From NCBI GenBank assembly GCA_003600225.1, contig QZFT01000015.1:62001-126000 (forward strand): a stretch of 64,000 bases of DNA, read 5' to 3'. Origin of the DNA: Pseudonocardiaceae bacterium YIM PH 21723 (GTDB taxonomy: Bacteria > Actinomycetota > Actinomycetes > Mycobacteriales > Pseudonocardiaceae). Of the stretch, positions 29,801 through 38,567 are shown one piece after another (positions within the stretch are counted from its first letter, which is position 1; the number at the start of each line of letters is the position of its first letter). Below the pieces are notes generated by a model that did no database searches, was not told the DNA's origin, and worked only from the letters and a program-made list of their open reading frames with translations. The translations under genes and the position numbers were made by a program.

Positions 29801-31015
29801 TCAGATCGCCAGGACAATGATCAGGATGATCAGGATCAACACGCCGCCGACGATGGCCGGATAGAACCAGTCGGGCTTGTTGGAGGTCTTGGTGAACACG
29901 TTCGCCTGCGCGGGCATCGGCGCACGGAGCCGGACCGGCTCGGCGGGCAGCCCGGGAATCGGCGGCTGCTGCGGCACCGGGTACGGGCCGGACGGGATCG
30001 AGTGCCCGCCGGTGACCTGAGGGTTCACCGGGTGCTGACCGGTGGTGTGCCCGGGAACCGGGTACGGGCCGGAGACCGTGGGGTGCGGCCCGGAGACCGA
30101 GGGATGCGGGCCGGACGGCGTCGGCTTGGGCACCGGCGGCACGGGCTTGTCGCTGCGCAGCACCGGCGGACGCGTCGGGTTGGGCGTGGTGACCAGCGCC
30201 TTGCGCGCGGCGGTGAGCAGCGCGCGGCAGTCCTCGTACCGGTCGGCGGGGTTCTTCGCCATGCCCCGCTTGATCACGGCCTCGATGGCGCCCGGCAGCT
30301 CGACGATGTCGTTGACCAGCGGGACCTCCCCGGCCAGGTGTCCCTGGATCACCTCCGGCACCTTGCCCTTGTAGGGCGGCCGGCCGGTGAGGCACGCGTA
30401 GAGCACGCAGGTCAGCGAGTACATGTCGGTGCGCCGGTCGACCGGCTCGCCGCGAAGGTGCTCGGGGGCGGCGTACGTCGGCGAACCGAGGAAGTCGCCG
30501 GACTTGGTCCGGTGACCGGTGGCGCCTCGCCTGGTCAGACCGAAGTCGGCCAGGTAGACGTGCTCACCGGTGGTCTCCTTGGTGGTCACCAGCATGTTCG
30601 CCGGCTTGATGTCCAGGTGCACAAGACCCTGGTCATGAACCATGTCCAAGGCCTCGGCGACCTGTCCGAGCAGCACGATCGCCCGGGCGGGCGAGATCGG
30701 GCCGTCGGAGATGTGCGAGGCGAGGTCCGATCCGTCCACGAAGCGCATCGCGATGTACAGCAGACCGTCGGTGTCGCCGAAATCGTACAGCGGCACCACG
30801 TGCGAGTGGTCGATGGCCGAGGTGTTCCTGGCCTCGTCCACGAATCGCTCGCGGAACTCCGCGTCACCGCCCAGGTGCGCGGCGATGACCTTCAGCGCGA
30901 CCTTCCGGCCCAGCCGGACGTCGGTGGCGCGATACATCACGCTCATGCCACCACGACCGAGGATTCCGTCGATTCGGTAGTGACCGAGACGCTTACCGGT
31001 GAGATCTTCCGACAC
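29801..31015 (-). CDS. Serine/threonine protein kinase with C-terminal membrane anchor
   Basis: This 404-residue kinase has a Gly-rich loop LGRGGMSVMYRA, catalytic Lys in VALKVIAAH, catalytic loop HLDIKPANML, DFG in LADFGLTRRG, and APE in YAAPEHLRGE. The catalytic loop reads HLD where most Hanks-type kinases have HRD; Asp and Asn are kept, so it is probably active but not of the RD type. After residue about 275 comes a Pro-rich linker containing repeated SGPHP/SGPYP units, then one C-terminal membrane helix (FYPAIVGGVLILIILIIVLA) with no extracellular sensor domain. It is probably monocistronic and close to the heat-shock groL. Confidence 0.93.
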   Translation of the reverse strand: MSEDLTGKRLGHYRIDGILGRGGMSVMYRATDVRLGRKVALKVIAAHLGGDAEFRERFVDEARNTSAIDHSHVVPLYDFGDTDGLLYIAMRFVDGSDLASHISDGPISPARAIVLLGQVAEALDMVHDQGLVHLDIKPANMLVTTKETTGEHVYLADFGLTRRGATGHRTKSGDFLGSPTYAAPEHLRGEPVDRRTDMYSLTCVLYACLTGRPPYKGKVPEVIQGHLAGEVPLVNDIVELPGAIEAVIKRGMAKNPADRYEDCRALLTAARKALVTTPNPTRPPVLRSDKPVPPVPKPTPSGPHPSVSGPHPTVSGPYPVPGHTTGQHPVNPQVTGGHSIPSGPYPVPQQPPIPGLPAEPVRLRAPMPAQANVFTKTSNKPDWFYPAIVGGVLILIILIIVLAI

Positions 31016-31088
31016 GAGAAAACAGCCTACTGGTCAGCGAAACCATCTCGCGCGCGGTCGTACCCGGAATGCGGCCGGCGGCCACTCC

Positions 31089-31292
31089 CTAGACCTTCCG
31101 GACGGAGTCCGCCTGGCTGCGGCCGTCCCGCCCGGCCTTCACCTCGAACTCCACCCGATCACCTTCGACCAATGTGCGGAAGCCCTCCATCTGAATGGCG
31201 CTGTAGTGGACAAAGACGTCCGCACCATTGTCGACGGCAATGAAGCCGTAGCCCTTTTCCGAGTTGAACCACTTGACCGTGCCGAGAGCCAC
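31089..31292 (-). CDS. Cold-shock protein, CspA family
   Basis: This 67-residue cold-shock domain protein has RNP1 KGYGFIAV and RNP2 [29 protein letters not shown] at the start and [19 protein letters not shown] at the end. It binds single-stranded RNA/DNA as an RNA chaperone. The start at 31292 is fixed by the family. The 147 bp upstream contain a short leader before the AIM24 gene end and nothing else recognisable. Confidence 0.96.
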   Translation of the reverse strand: MALGTVKWFNSEKGYGFIAVDNGADVFVHYSAIQMEGFRTLVEGDRVEFEVKAGRDGRSQADSVRKV

Positions 31293-31439
31293 GGGGTCCT
31301 CCTTGTGCGTTGAGCACGACGCAAAGAGCGCCGCATTAGAGCACCGCCACGCTACCCGACTTTCGGTCAGTGGTAAGGAGATGAGACTCAGGTGGAGTAA
31401 TGGTTTCTGCCCTGGTGGACTAATAGGCTATGGCGTCAC

Positions 31440-32069
31440 TCAGGAACCATTGAGCCGCAACCAGTCCACCAGCGCACGGGGATTTCGACTCTGCACCAAC
31501 ACCCTGCCAGGACCGGCGAAGTCGAACACCAGGCCTTCACCGGTTTTCAACGATTCCGGCATGCCGGGATTGAGCGCTCGGATTCGGCTTTGAACACCGT
31601 CGCTGTATGCGACGAGATGTCCAGTATCAACAGTTACCAACTCACCCGCCGCAAGGGTGATCACATCCAATGCTCCATAACTCGAAAGCACCAATGGACC
31701 ACTGCCAGTAGCGTGGGTCAGAAAGCCACCTTCGCCACCGAAGAGGCTTCGAAATCCGCCCCACTGGGTTTCTATGGAAACCGTTTCCACATAGGCCAGG
31801 CAACTCCCCCTGGCAATGCACCAGCCGACGGTCCCGTCGAGCATGGAGACGTGGATGTCGCCGGGCAACTGCGGGGCGAGGTCCAGCCACCCGCCGCCTT
31901 CCGGTGAGCTGAAGATCTGGGTGCGTTTGCGCGACTTGCCCCCGGGCTGCGCGGTGACCCCATAGCTGCTGGCCACCATCGTGCCCATCGCGGCGATGAT
32001 CGACTCACCGGACTTCAATTGCACCCGGGCAACCCCCGCGCCCGGGCAATGACGGGTCTGAACCTGCAT
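31440..32069 (-). CDS. AIM24 family protein
   Basis: This 209-residue AIM24/TIGR00266-type beta-rich protein contains GVARVQLKSGESIIAAMGTM, GGEGGFLTHATGSGPLVLSS, AAGELVTVDTGHLVAYS and a C-terminal GPGRVLVQSRNPRALVDWL. Bacterial members are of unknown function; the yeast homologue is a mitochondrial inner-membrane protein. ATG 32069 is used since the similarity starts there; the open frame continues about 600 nt upstream into composite element D, which is not credible as coding. No ribosome-binding site is evident, so a leaderless mRNA is possible. Confidence 0.82.
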   Translation of the reverse strand: MQVQTRHCPGAGVARVQLKSGESIIAAMGTMVASSYGVTAQPGGKSRKRTQIFSSPEGGGWLDLAPQLPGDIHVSMLDGTVGWCIARGSCLAYVETVSIETQWGGFRSLFGGEGGFLTHATGSGPLVLSSYGALDVITLAAGELVTVDTGHLVAYSDGVQSRIRALNPGMPESLKTGEGLVFDFAGPGRVLVQSRNPRALVDWLRLNGS

Positions 32070-32129
32070 GGGCGGCAGTCTGGCATGGCCGCTGCGTGGT
32101 TGCTTCTGGTGGCCGGTGGGGTGGGGGTT

Positions 32130-32624
32130 GGGTCTGGGTTGTCGGCGAAAGACGGCTTTGGAGGAGGAGACGGGATTGGGGTGGGTCTTTCCTGCCTTCG
32201 CGTCGGGTGGGGGCACGCCTGTTTGGTGGGGATGGGCCGCTGCGCGGGGCTGGCGTGAGTTCGACGTGAGCTGTGAGGGCTCGTTTGGCCTGAAAGTGGC
32301 TTTCACCAAGTTAAACCGCCTGAAAGCCACATTCAGCATGATCAACCAGGGCGACACGGTGCGGGAACGGTGCGACACGCCGTGGTTCCCAAAGTGTGGC
32401 CGTCCATTGTGGACTGCGAGTACCTGAAGGACGCCTCCATTTACCCGAGGTAAACGAAGGACGCCTTCAGTGCGCTCAAGTAAACGATGGCGTCCTTCAG
32501 GTCCCCCGCGGAAGCGGCCCATTAACACCAGAACGGCGTGCCCCCACCCGACACGCAGGCAGGAAAGACGCGGCCCCCAGCCCGTCTCCTCCTCCAAAGC
32601 CGCCTTCGACAAAAGGCCAGACCC
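32130..32624. repeat. Composite intergenic inverted-repeat element, copy D
   Basis: Arm 32141-32174 (gtcggcgaaagacggctttg onward) pairs with 32581-32610, and the outer gggtctgg (32130-32137) with ccagaccc (32617-32624). The acttgtcgtg hairpins of the other copies are absent. In their place is a segment with two cctgaaag units (cctgaaagtggctttcacc and cctgaaagccacattcagc, 32288-32337). The gcgacacggtgcggg block, palindrome gtccattgtggac (32402-32414) and ctgaaggacgcc module (32424-32501) follow as in A and C. It fills the divergent space between the AIM24 gene and moeA. Confidence 0.85.
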
Positions 32625-32680
32625 AGCCACAACAAGGTCCGGACCAAGCCACCCCCAAGCCCACACGGCAAGATGGCCCC

Positions 32681-33889
32681 GTGCCCGAACAACTGCGTTC
32701 CGTCGACGAGCACCGCGCGGTGGTCGCCCGCCTGCTGTCCCCCACCCCGACGGCCCTGGTCCCGCTGGCCGACGCGCTCGGCGCCGCGCTGGGCGAGGAC
32801 CTGCTGTCCCCCCTGGACCTGCCGCCGTTCGACAACTCCGCCATGGACGGCTACGCGGTCCGCGCCGCCGATCTGGTCACCGCGGGGCCGGAACAACCGG
32901 TCCGGCTGCCGGTCACCGCGGACATCCCGGCGGGCCGCTCCGACATTCCCGAGCTGGAGCCGGGCACCGCGCACCGGATCATGACCGGCGCGCCGCTGCC
33001 GCCCGGCGCGGACTCCGTCGTGCCGGTGGAACTGACCGACGCGGGCACCGCCGAGGTCACCTTCACCGCGCCGGCCACCGTGGCCGCGCATATCCGGACC
33101 AGGGGCGATGACGTGCACCAGGGTGACCGGGTGCTGCGTCACGGCGACTCGCTGAGTCCCAGCCGGCTCGGGCTGGCGGCGGCCGTCGGACAGGCCGAAC
33201 TGCGGGTGCACCGCAGGCCACGGGTGCTGATCCTGTCCACCGGCTCGGAGTTGCGCGAGCCGGGCGCCGAACTGCTGCCGGGGCAGATCTACGAGTCGAA
33301 CAGCGTCATGCTCGCCGCGGCCGTGCGGGAGGCCGGCTGCGAGGCCGAGGTACTGCGTTTCGTGCCGGACGACGTCGACCGGCTGCACGCCGCGCTCGCC
33401 GAGCACCTGACGGACAAGGACCTGCTGCTGACCTCCGGCGGGATCAGCGCGGGCGCCTACGAGGTGGTCAAGGACGCGCTGACCGGCCCGGACGTCGAGT
33501 TCGCCAAGGTCGCGATGCAGCCGGGCATGCCGCAGGGCTGCGGGCACTACCGGGGTGTCCCGGTGGTGACCCTGCCGGGCAATCCGGTGAGCGCGCTGGT
33601 GTCCTTCGAGGTGTTCGTCCGCCCGGCTCTGCGCGCCTGCGCCGGGCACCGGACCACCCGGCGGCCGTCGCTGCTGGCCGCGCTGACCGAACCGGTCACC
33701 TCGCGGCCGGGCAGGCGGCAGTTCCTGCGCGGGATGTATTCGCCGGGCACCGCGACGGTCACGCCGGTCGGCGGGCACGGCTCGCATCTGCTGGGCAAGC
33801 TGGCCGCCGCGAACTGTCTGTTCACGGTGCCGGAGGAGACGACCGCGTTGCATCTGGGTGAGCAGGTGGAACTGTTCCTTCTGCCCTAA
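32681..33889 (+). CDS. moeA: Molybdopterin molybdenumtransferase MoeA
   Basis: This 402-residue MoeA has LPPFDNSAMDGYAVRAADL, then AHRIMTGAPLPPGADSVVP, the molybdopterin-binding segment SGGISAGAYEVVKDAL, AMQPGMPQGCG and TLPGNPVSALVSFEVFVRP, covering all four MoeA subdomains. It inserts molybdate into adenylylated molybdopterin. The start is GTG 32681, which aligns with the family N-terminus (PEQLRSVDEHRAVV); upstream the frame passes through composite element D. No clear ribosome-binding site precedes it, and the end of element D lies only 57 bp upstream, so its promoter may overlap the repeat. No other molybdenum-cofactor gene is adjacent. Confidence 0.93.
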   Translation: MPEQLRSVDEHRAVVARLLSPTPTALVPLADALGAALGEDLLSPLDLPPFDNSAMDGYAVRAADLVTAGPEQPVRLPVTADIPAGRSDIPELEPGTAHRIMTGAPLPPGADSVVPVELTDAGTAEVTFTAPATVAAHIRTRGDDVHQGDRVLRHGDSLSPSRLGLAAAVGQAELRVHRRPRVLILSTGSELREPGAELLPGQIYESNSVMLAAAVREAGCEAEVLRFVPDDVDRLHAALAEHLTDKDLLLTSGGISAGAYEVVKDALTGPDVEFAKVAMQPGMPQGCGHYRGVPVVTLPGNPVSALVSFEVFVRPALRACAGHRTTRRPSLLAALTEPVTSRPGRRQFLRGMYSPGTATVTPVGGHGSHLLGKLAAANCLFTVPEETTALHLGEQVELFLLP

Positions 33890-33963
33890 AGAAGGAGGCG
33901 GGCTACCCAGGCGGTGGCATCCCTTCTAACATGCACAGATAGCCCTGCCTGTCGGAGAACTGC

Positions 33964-35841
33964 ATGCGAGTCGCTCTCCGCGCGGTCATGTCGGCCGCGC
34001 TGCTGTTCCTGTTCCCCCTGCTGGCCTTGCTGCTGGTGGGGCTATCGGTCTTTGTCTCCCTCACGGTGTCCAGAACCGCGGGCGTCTACCTGGCGATCGC
34101 CGGCCTGCTGGTGGCCATCGCGCTGGTCGCGGTGATGTGGCTGGTGCTCTCGCACAAGCAGAACCCGCCGGTGGGCCCCCGGCTGAACCGGACCGGCAGG
34201 CCCGCGATCTGGGAACTCGTGGACGAGCTGGCCGAGGACATCGGTACCCGCGCGCCGGACGAGATCGTGATGACCAGCCGGATCGAGGTCACGCTGATCG
34301 ACCAGGGCGGCTTCCTGTTCGGCGAACGCACCCAGCGCTACCTGCTGATCGGCCTGCCGATTCTCGGCGGCATCAGCGCCGACGAGCTGCGGGCGCTGAT
34401 CGCCCACGAGCTGGCGCACTTCGGCGGCGGCAGCGCGCTGAGCAGGCTGATCTACCGGGCCACGGTGGCTCTGCGCCAGACCGCGGACCGGATGGGCGCG
34501 GGCTCGGTCGGTTCGGTGATCGCCGCGTACGCCCGCTGGTTCGCCAGGACCGCGTGGCCGGTGAACCGGGCCAGGGAACGGGCCGCCGATCACTGGGCGG
34601 TGCGGGCCTCCGGACCGGAGGCCACCGCGAGCGTGCTGCGCAAGATGGCCACGCTGCGGTCGCAGTGGCGGACCTTCAACGACCGCTTCCTGAGTATGGC
34701 GAGCGCCGCGAAGCGGCAGCCGGATGTGCTGCTGGGCTTCCGGGCGTTCCTGATGCACCCCACCCAGCGGGTCTGGGCCGAGGGCAACGCGGGCCCGATG
34801 CTGGAGCTGCGGTCGTCCTCCGACTTCGACGCGCACCCGTCGCTGCGCGAACGCATCGCCATGGTCGACCGGTTGCCCGACGAGGGCGACCTGCCCCCGG
34901 ACCTGCGCCCCGGCTTCACGCTGCTGCCCGAGCCCGGCGAGGTGGTGCCGATGCTGGAGGGCAAGCTGCTGCTGGAGGAGCCCGGCGAACCCGCCAGCTG
35001 GCAGGAGATCGTCGACCTCGCGGCGATGAACGAGGCCCGGGAAGGCCTGCGACAGCTCACCGAGGCGGCCAGGGAGAGCAGGCTGGCGCCGTCCGGAACC
35101 CTCGACGAGATCCTCGAGGTACTGGAGGACGGCGGTTTCTCGGAGCTGATCGCGCCCGCGGTGTACCCGGGGCTGACCGGCAGGCGCCGGGCCGAGGTGG
35201 CCAGGACGTTCGGCATCGCGCTGCTGACCGATGCGATCACCTACCTGCTCAGCGTGAACGGGCTGATCCGGCACGAGGTCGACTGGGGCCACGGCCGCCG
35301 GGTGCGGACCCGGCAGGGGCGCGAGCTGGACATCGCGCACATGGCGGGCTCGGCGGTCGACCAGCCGCACACCGTGCAGGGGCTGCGGCAGTACCTGGCC
35401 AGCATGGGCGTTTCACTGCGCACCCTGCCGCCGGGCGACGAGCAGGAACGCATCGGCCCGACCGTCGATGGAGTGGCCACGCTGGTGAAGATGTCCGGCG
35501 AGCTCTACGACCTGGTGGTGTTCTCCACCGGGATCCTCCTGGCGAGCCGGGACGGCATTCCGACGAAGAAGGACGGCAAGAGCGTGGGGGGCGCGTTCGG
35601 CGCGCACCTGGATCTGCCCTTCGAGCAGTTGCGCCGGCGACCGGGAAACCTGTGGTTCGCGGCCGACGAACTGGAAGACGGAAAACTCGACAAACAGTTC
35701 ATGAGTGGCTGGCGTCTAGTCATCCGAACGGTGGATGGGGAGAAGCTCACCGTGCGACCGACGACGAACACGGAGGAGCACGGCCAGCCGCTACGCGCCG
35801 TGAGCAAACTGCTCGGAACTCGACAACTGAGCAAGAAGTGA
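33964..35841 (+). CDS. M48-family membrane metallopeptidase
   Basis: This 625-residue protein has two N-terminal membrane helices (within residues 1-65), the zinc motif HELAHF with His148, Glu149 and His152, and the downstream Glu in RARERAADHWAV that completes the ligand set. A C-terminal region of about 300 residues (ASWQEIVDLAAMNEAREGLR onward) is shared with the broken paralogue at 25199-26909. It resembles HtpX-type peptidases but is much longer. It is probably involved in membrane-protein quality control; the role of the C-terminal half is unknown. The ATG at 33964 follows a cggaga ribosome-binding sequence. Confidence 0.87.
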   Translation: MRVALRAVMSAALLFLFPLLALLLVGLSVFVSLTVSRTAGVYLAIAGLLVAIALVAVMWLVLSHKQNPPVGPRLNRTGRPAIWELVDELAEDIGTRAPDEIVMTSRIEVTLIDQGGFLFGERTQRYLLIGLPILGGISADELRALIAHELAHFGGGSALSRLIYRATVALRQTADRMGAGSVGSVIAAYARWFARTAWPVNRARERAADHWAVRASGPEATASVLRKMATLRSQWRTFNDRFLSMASAAKRQPDVLLGFRAFLMHPTQRVWAEGNAGPMLELRSSSDFDAHPSLRERIAMVDRLPDEGDLPPDLRPGFTLLPEPGEVVPMLEGKLLLEEPGEPASWQEIVDLAAMNEAREGLRQLTEAARESRLAPSGTLDEILEVLEDGGFSELIAPAVYPGLTGRRRAEVARTFGIALLTDAITYLLSVNGLIRHEVDWGHGRRVRTRQGRELDIAHMAGSAVDQPHTVQGLRQYLASMGVSLRTLPPGDEQERIGPTVDGVATLVKMSGELYDLVVFSTGILLASRDGIPTKKDGKSVGGAFGAHLDLPFEQLRRRPGNLWFAADELEDGKLDKQFMSGWRLVIRTVDGEKLTVRPTTNTEEHGQPLRAVSKLLGTRQLSKK

Positions 35842-36223
35842 AAACTCTGAGTAGTCAAGTCACGAAGGGCATCACAGATTGTGACGATGCCAACACCGTC
35901 CGGACCTATCCCCGTCCTGTGATCCACATTACACTCGGTTCCGCGCGTTAAACCCCGCCGGAAATTCCGTCGATACAGACGACAAGCGGGGTACGGATCG
36001 GGTTCCGTGGGAAGAACCCGGACCGGCTGCGTGGCTGATCATGTGCCGTCGGGGGGTGCATGAAACGCCTCGGGGAGGTCACCGACTTGTCGGAGACCGC
36101 GAGAAGGGGTCGGCGCGCTCGGGGCGCCGACCCCTTTCTCATGCCCACGAAGCCGTCCATCGGGTGCCTTTCGCTGCATGGCATATGGTTCCTCTACCCG
36201 AGGCCCAACTACCCGGAAGAGCC
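35842..36223. ncRNA. 382-bp intergenic region with Crp-like sites, stem-loops and an intrinsic-terminator-like hairpin (candidate small RNA)
   Basis: No protein gene is visible. tcacagattgtga (35872-35884) is palindromic and tgtgatccacattaca (35918-35933) resembles a Crp site (TGTGA-N6-TCACA with one mismatch). Stem-loops follow: ccccgc with gcgggg near 35954-35992, cgggtt with aacccg near 36009-36028, and a strong stem 36104-36116 with 36124-36136 (aaggggtcggcgc) followed by TTTCTC. Regulatory sites, structure and a terminator within 270 bp suggest a short untranslated transcript ending at about 36140, upstream of psd. Confidence 0.35.
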
Positions 36224-36940
36224 ATGAACCCCGATAACCAGCCGTCCGGCAGCACCGTCGCCCACCTGTTCAACCTGGCCCGCAGCGTGGTGCCGCCGAT
36301 GAACCCGGCCGGGCGACCGTTCGTACTGGGGGCCGCCGTGCTGACCCTGGTGCTGCGTCGGATCTGGCGTCCCCTGGGCACCGTCGGTCTGCTGCTGACC
36401 GGCTGGGTGGCCTGGTTCTTCCGCGAGCCGAAGCGGGTCACCCCGCAGCGGCCGAACATCGCCGTCTCCGCGGCCGACGGCACGGTGACCCTGATCGACC
36501 GCGCCGCGCCGCCCGCCGAGCTGGGCATGGGCGACACGGAACTCGTGCGGGTCTGCGTGTTCCTGTCGGTGTTCGACGTCCACGTGCAGCGCGCGCCCGC
36601 GACCGGCAAGGTCGCCCGGGTCGCCTACCGCCCCGGCAAGTTCCTGTCCGCCGACCTGGACAAGGCCAGCGAGGACAACGAGCGCAACGCCCTGCTGCTG
36701 GACACCCAGGACGGCCACCAGCTGGCCGTCGTGCAGATCGCCGGCCTGGTCGCCCGCCGCATCCTGTGCCACGTGGGCGACGGTGACGCCGTCGCCGCCG
36801 GCCAGACCTATGGCCTGATCCGCTTCGGCTCCCGCGTCGACCTGTACTTGCCCGAGGGCAGCAAGGTCCTCGTCGAGCTGGGCCAGAAGACCATCGGTGG
36901 CGAGACCGTCATCGCCGAACTGCCGGCCCACCGGGGCTGA
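36224..36940 (+). CDS. psd: Phosphatidylserine decarboxylase proenzyme
   Basis: This 238-residue short-form phosphatidylserine decarboxylase has a membrane-associating N-terminus (RIWRPLGTVGLLLTGWVAWF), VFLSVFDVHVQRAPATGKV, and the self-cleavage motif RFGSRVDLYLPEG, in which Gly-Ser is the processing site that generates the pyruvoyl group. It makes phosphatidylethanolamine from phosphatidylserine. ATG 36224 has ggaaga directly upstream; longer readings are implausible. The pss gene begins 3 nt after its stop, giving a two-gene operon for phosphatidylethanolamine synthesis. Confidence 0.95.
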   Translation: MNPDNQPSGSTVAHLFNLARSVVPPMNPAGRPFVLGAAVLTLVLRRIWRPLGTVGLLLTGWVAWFFREPKRVTPQRPNIAVSAADGTVTLIDRAAPPAELGMGDTELVRVCVFLSVFDVHVQRAPATGKVARVAYRPGKFLSADLDKASEDNERNALLLDTQDGHQLAVVQIAGLVARRILCHVGDGDAVAAGQTYGLIRFGSRVDLYLPEGSKVLVELGQKTIGGETVIAELPAHRG

Positions 36941-36943
36941 CCC

Positions 36944-37888
36944 ATGGCACCGAACGCCCCGGGCATACGGCTGCTGCCCAACGCGGTGACCGTGCTCGCC
37001 CTGTGCGCGGGCCTGTCGGCGGTCCAGTTCGCCCTGCGTGGCGACTTCCAGGCCAGCATCGGCGCGATCGGCGCCGCTGCTGTGCTGGATGCCCTGGACG
37101 GCCGGCTGGCCCGGATGCTCGACGCCACCAGCAAGATCGGCGCCGAGCTGGACTCGCTGGCCGACGCGGTGTCGTTCGGCGTCTCCCCGGCGCTGGTGCT
37201 CTACATCTGGGTCCTGCACGACATCCGCGCCGGCTGGATACTGGCCCTCACCTTCGCCGTGTGCATGGTGCTGCGGCTGGCCAGGTTCAACACGCTGCTG
37301 GAGGTCGAGCAGCCCGCCTACGTGAAGGAGTTCTTCACCGGCGCCCCGGCTCCGGCGGGGGCTCTGCTGGCGTTGCTGCCGCTGATCACCAGCCTGTCCA
37401 TCGGCGACGGCGTGTGGACGCGACCGTGGTTCGTCGGCTGCTGGATCGTGGTGATGGCGGCGCTGCTGATCAGCCGCATCCCCACCCTGTCGCTGAAGAC
37501 CATCAAGGTCTCCCCCACCGCCATGGCCCCGCTCCTGCTGCTGATCGCCGCGCTGGCCGCCGCGATCATCAGCTTCCCGTTCGGCGCCCTGGCGATCGCG
37601 ATGGCGCTGTACCTCGCGCACATCCCGTACGCGATCTACCGGCACTACTGGCTGGCGAACAACCCGGAGGCCTGGGAGGCCTCACCCCGGGAACGCCGGG
37701 CCATCCGGCGCACCGCCCGCAGCGCACGCCGGCTGGGCCTGCGCCCACCGCTGCGCCGCCAGGTGGCCGGCGCGGCCATGCGCCGGCTCGGCCGGACCCC
37801 GCAGGAACCGCTGCCCCCGGGACCGGGCCCGATCCGCAAGGAACGCGGCCCGGGCTGGCGCCGGCTGGGCATCCGCAAGAAGCACTGA
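36944..37888 (+). CDS. pssA: CDP-diacylglycerol-serine O-phosphatidyltransferase
   Basis: This 314-residue membrane enzyme has the CDP-alcohol phosphotransferase signature in DALDGRLARMLDATSKIGAE followed by LDSLADAVSFG, matching DG-x2-AR-x8-G-x3-D-x3-D, and several membrane helices. A basic, Pro-rich C-terminal tail of about 70 residues is an extension beyond the enzyme core. It produces phosphatidylserine for the Psd encoded just upstream. Transcription probably ends at the perfect hairpin starting 6 bp after the stop. Confidence 0.95.
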   Translation: MAPNAPGIRLLPNAVTVLALCAGLSAVQFALRGDFQASIGAIGAAAVLDALDGRLARMLDATSKIGAELDSLADAVSFGVSPALVLYIWVLHDIRAGWILALTFAVCMVLRLARFNTLLEVEQPAYVKEFFTGAPAPAGALLALLPLITSLSIGDGVWTRPWFVGCWIVVMAALLISRIPTLSLKTIKVSPTAMAPLLLLIAALAAAIISFPFGALAIAMALYLAHIPYAIYRHYWLANNPEAWEASPRERRAIRRTARSARRLGLRPPLRRQVAGAAMRRLGRTPQEPLPPGPGPIRKERGPGWRRLGIRKKH

Positions 37889-37893
37889 AGGGG

Positions 37894-37944
37894 AACAGAT
37901 TCCATGGAAAGTGCGGAAAGAGCGCACTTTCCATGGAATCTGTT
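37894..37944. terminator. Perfect 22-bp hairpin between convergent pssA and LytR_C genes
   Basis: Arm 37894-37915 (aacagattccatggaaagtg onward) pairs perfectly with 37923-37944 around a 7-nt loop. The right arm contains the end of the convergent gene, whose stop codon is at 37943-37945. The core ttccatggaaagtgc recurs at 51881-51895. It probably acts as a bidirectional terminator. Confidence 0.85.
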
Positions 37945-38530
37945 ACTTGGCCTGCGGGCCCTTGTAGTCGTTGGTGACGATCACGATCACGCCGGGGCTG
38001 GAGCTCTTCAGGCCCTCGAATCGCTCTTCCACGCGCATGCCGAACATCGCGCCCAGCTGCTCGGCCGAGGCCTGCTCGTCGGTGCCGGGGCGGTAGTAGA
38101 CGGTGGAGGTCGGGATGGTGCCCGACGCGTAGTTGGCGGTCTCGGTGACCGTCCAGCCGCCGTGCTGGATGTCCTGCGTCGCGCGGGCGGCGAGGCCCTT
38201 CTGGGTGCCGTTGTTGTACACCCGGACCGCGCTGCGCACCTGGGCGGGCGGCGGCGGTGGGGCCGGGGCGGTGCTCGTGCTGCTGGAGGGCTCGGGCTTC
38301 GGCCAGCCACCGGTGGTGCTGGGCGTCGTGAGCGAAGTGGGGGCGCTGGACGGCGTCGCGGAGCTGCTCGCCGACGCGGAGCTGCTGGGGCTCTCCGCGG
38401 CCGAGGTCGAACTCCCGCCGGTTGCCACATCGACGATGCCGATGACCAGGGCGATCACCCCGATGCCGAGCAGGGCGATACCGCCGATCTTCATCGGGCT
38501 GGGCGAACCAGTTGGCTCCGGCGAGCTCAT
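37943..38530 (-). CDS. LytR C-terminal-domain protein, membrane-anchored
   Basis: This 195-residue protein has one N-terminal membrane helix (KIGGIALLGIGVIALVIGIV), a Ser/Thr/Pro/Ala-rich extracellular linker of about 60 residues, and a C-terminal LytR_C domain (VRVYNNGTQKGLAARATQDI, GGWTVTETANYA, TVYYRPGTDEQASAEQLG). Such proteins lack the LytR-CpsA-Psr catalytic domain and probably bind cell-wall polymers. AGGAGG lies 7 nt before ATG 38530. The DUF3263 gene is 37 nt upstream on the same strand, a pairing often seen in actinobacteria. Confidence 0.9.
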   Translation of the reverse strand: MSSPEPTGSPSPMKIGGIALLGIGVIALVIGIVDVATGGSSTSAAESPSSSASASSSATPSSAPTSLTTPSTTGGWPKPEPSSSTSTAPAPPPPPAQVRSAVRVYNNGTQKGLAARATQDIQHGGWTVTETANYASGTIPTSTVYYRPGTDEQASAEQLGAMFGMRVEERFEGLKSSSPGVIVIVTNDYKGPQAK

Positions 38531-38567
38531 TCACAAACCTCCTGAGACACGGATGATCAGTGTCCCA

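Noticed and set aside
32070..32666. Long N-terminal extension of the AIM24 gene on the minus strand
   Set aside because: It would translate composite element D. Similar peptides (RFRGGPEGRHRLLERTEGVL) appear in shadow frames of other copies, so they reflect the repeat DNA, not a protein domain.
32396..32680. Upstream extension of moeA, and the equivalent upstream extension of pspC at 15772-15999
   Set aside because: Both run through composite elements and have no similarity to MoeA or PspC; the family N-termini begin at 32681 and 16000.
35935..36140. c-di-AMP (ydaO-type) riboswitch or 6C RNA
   Set aside because: The structured region before psd was compared with remembered consensus features of both. 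No convincing core motif was found and the downstream gene is not a typical target, so only a generic candidate RNA is reported.
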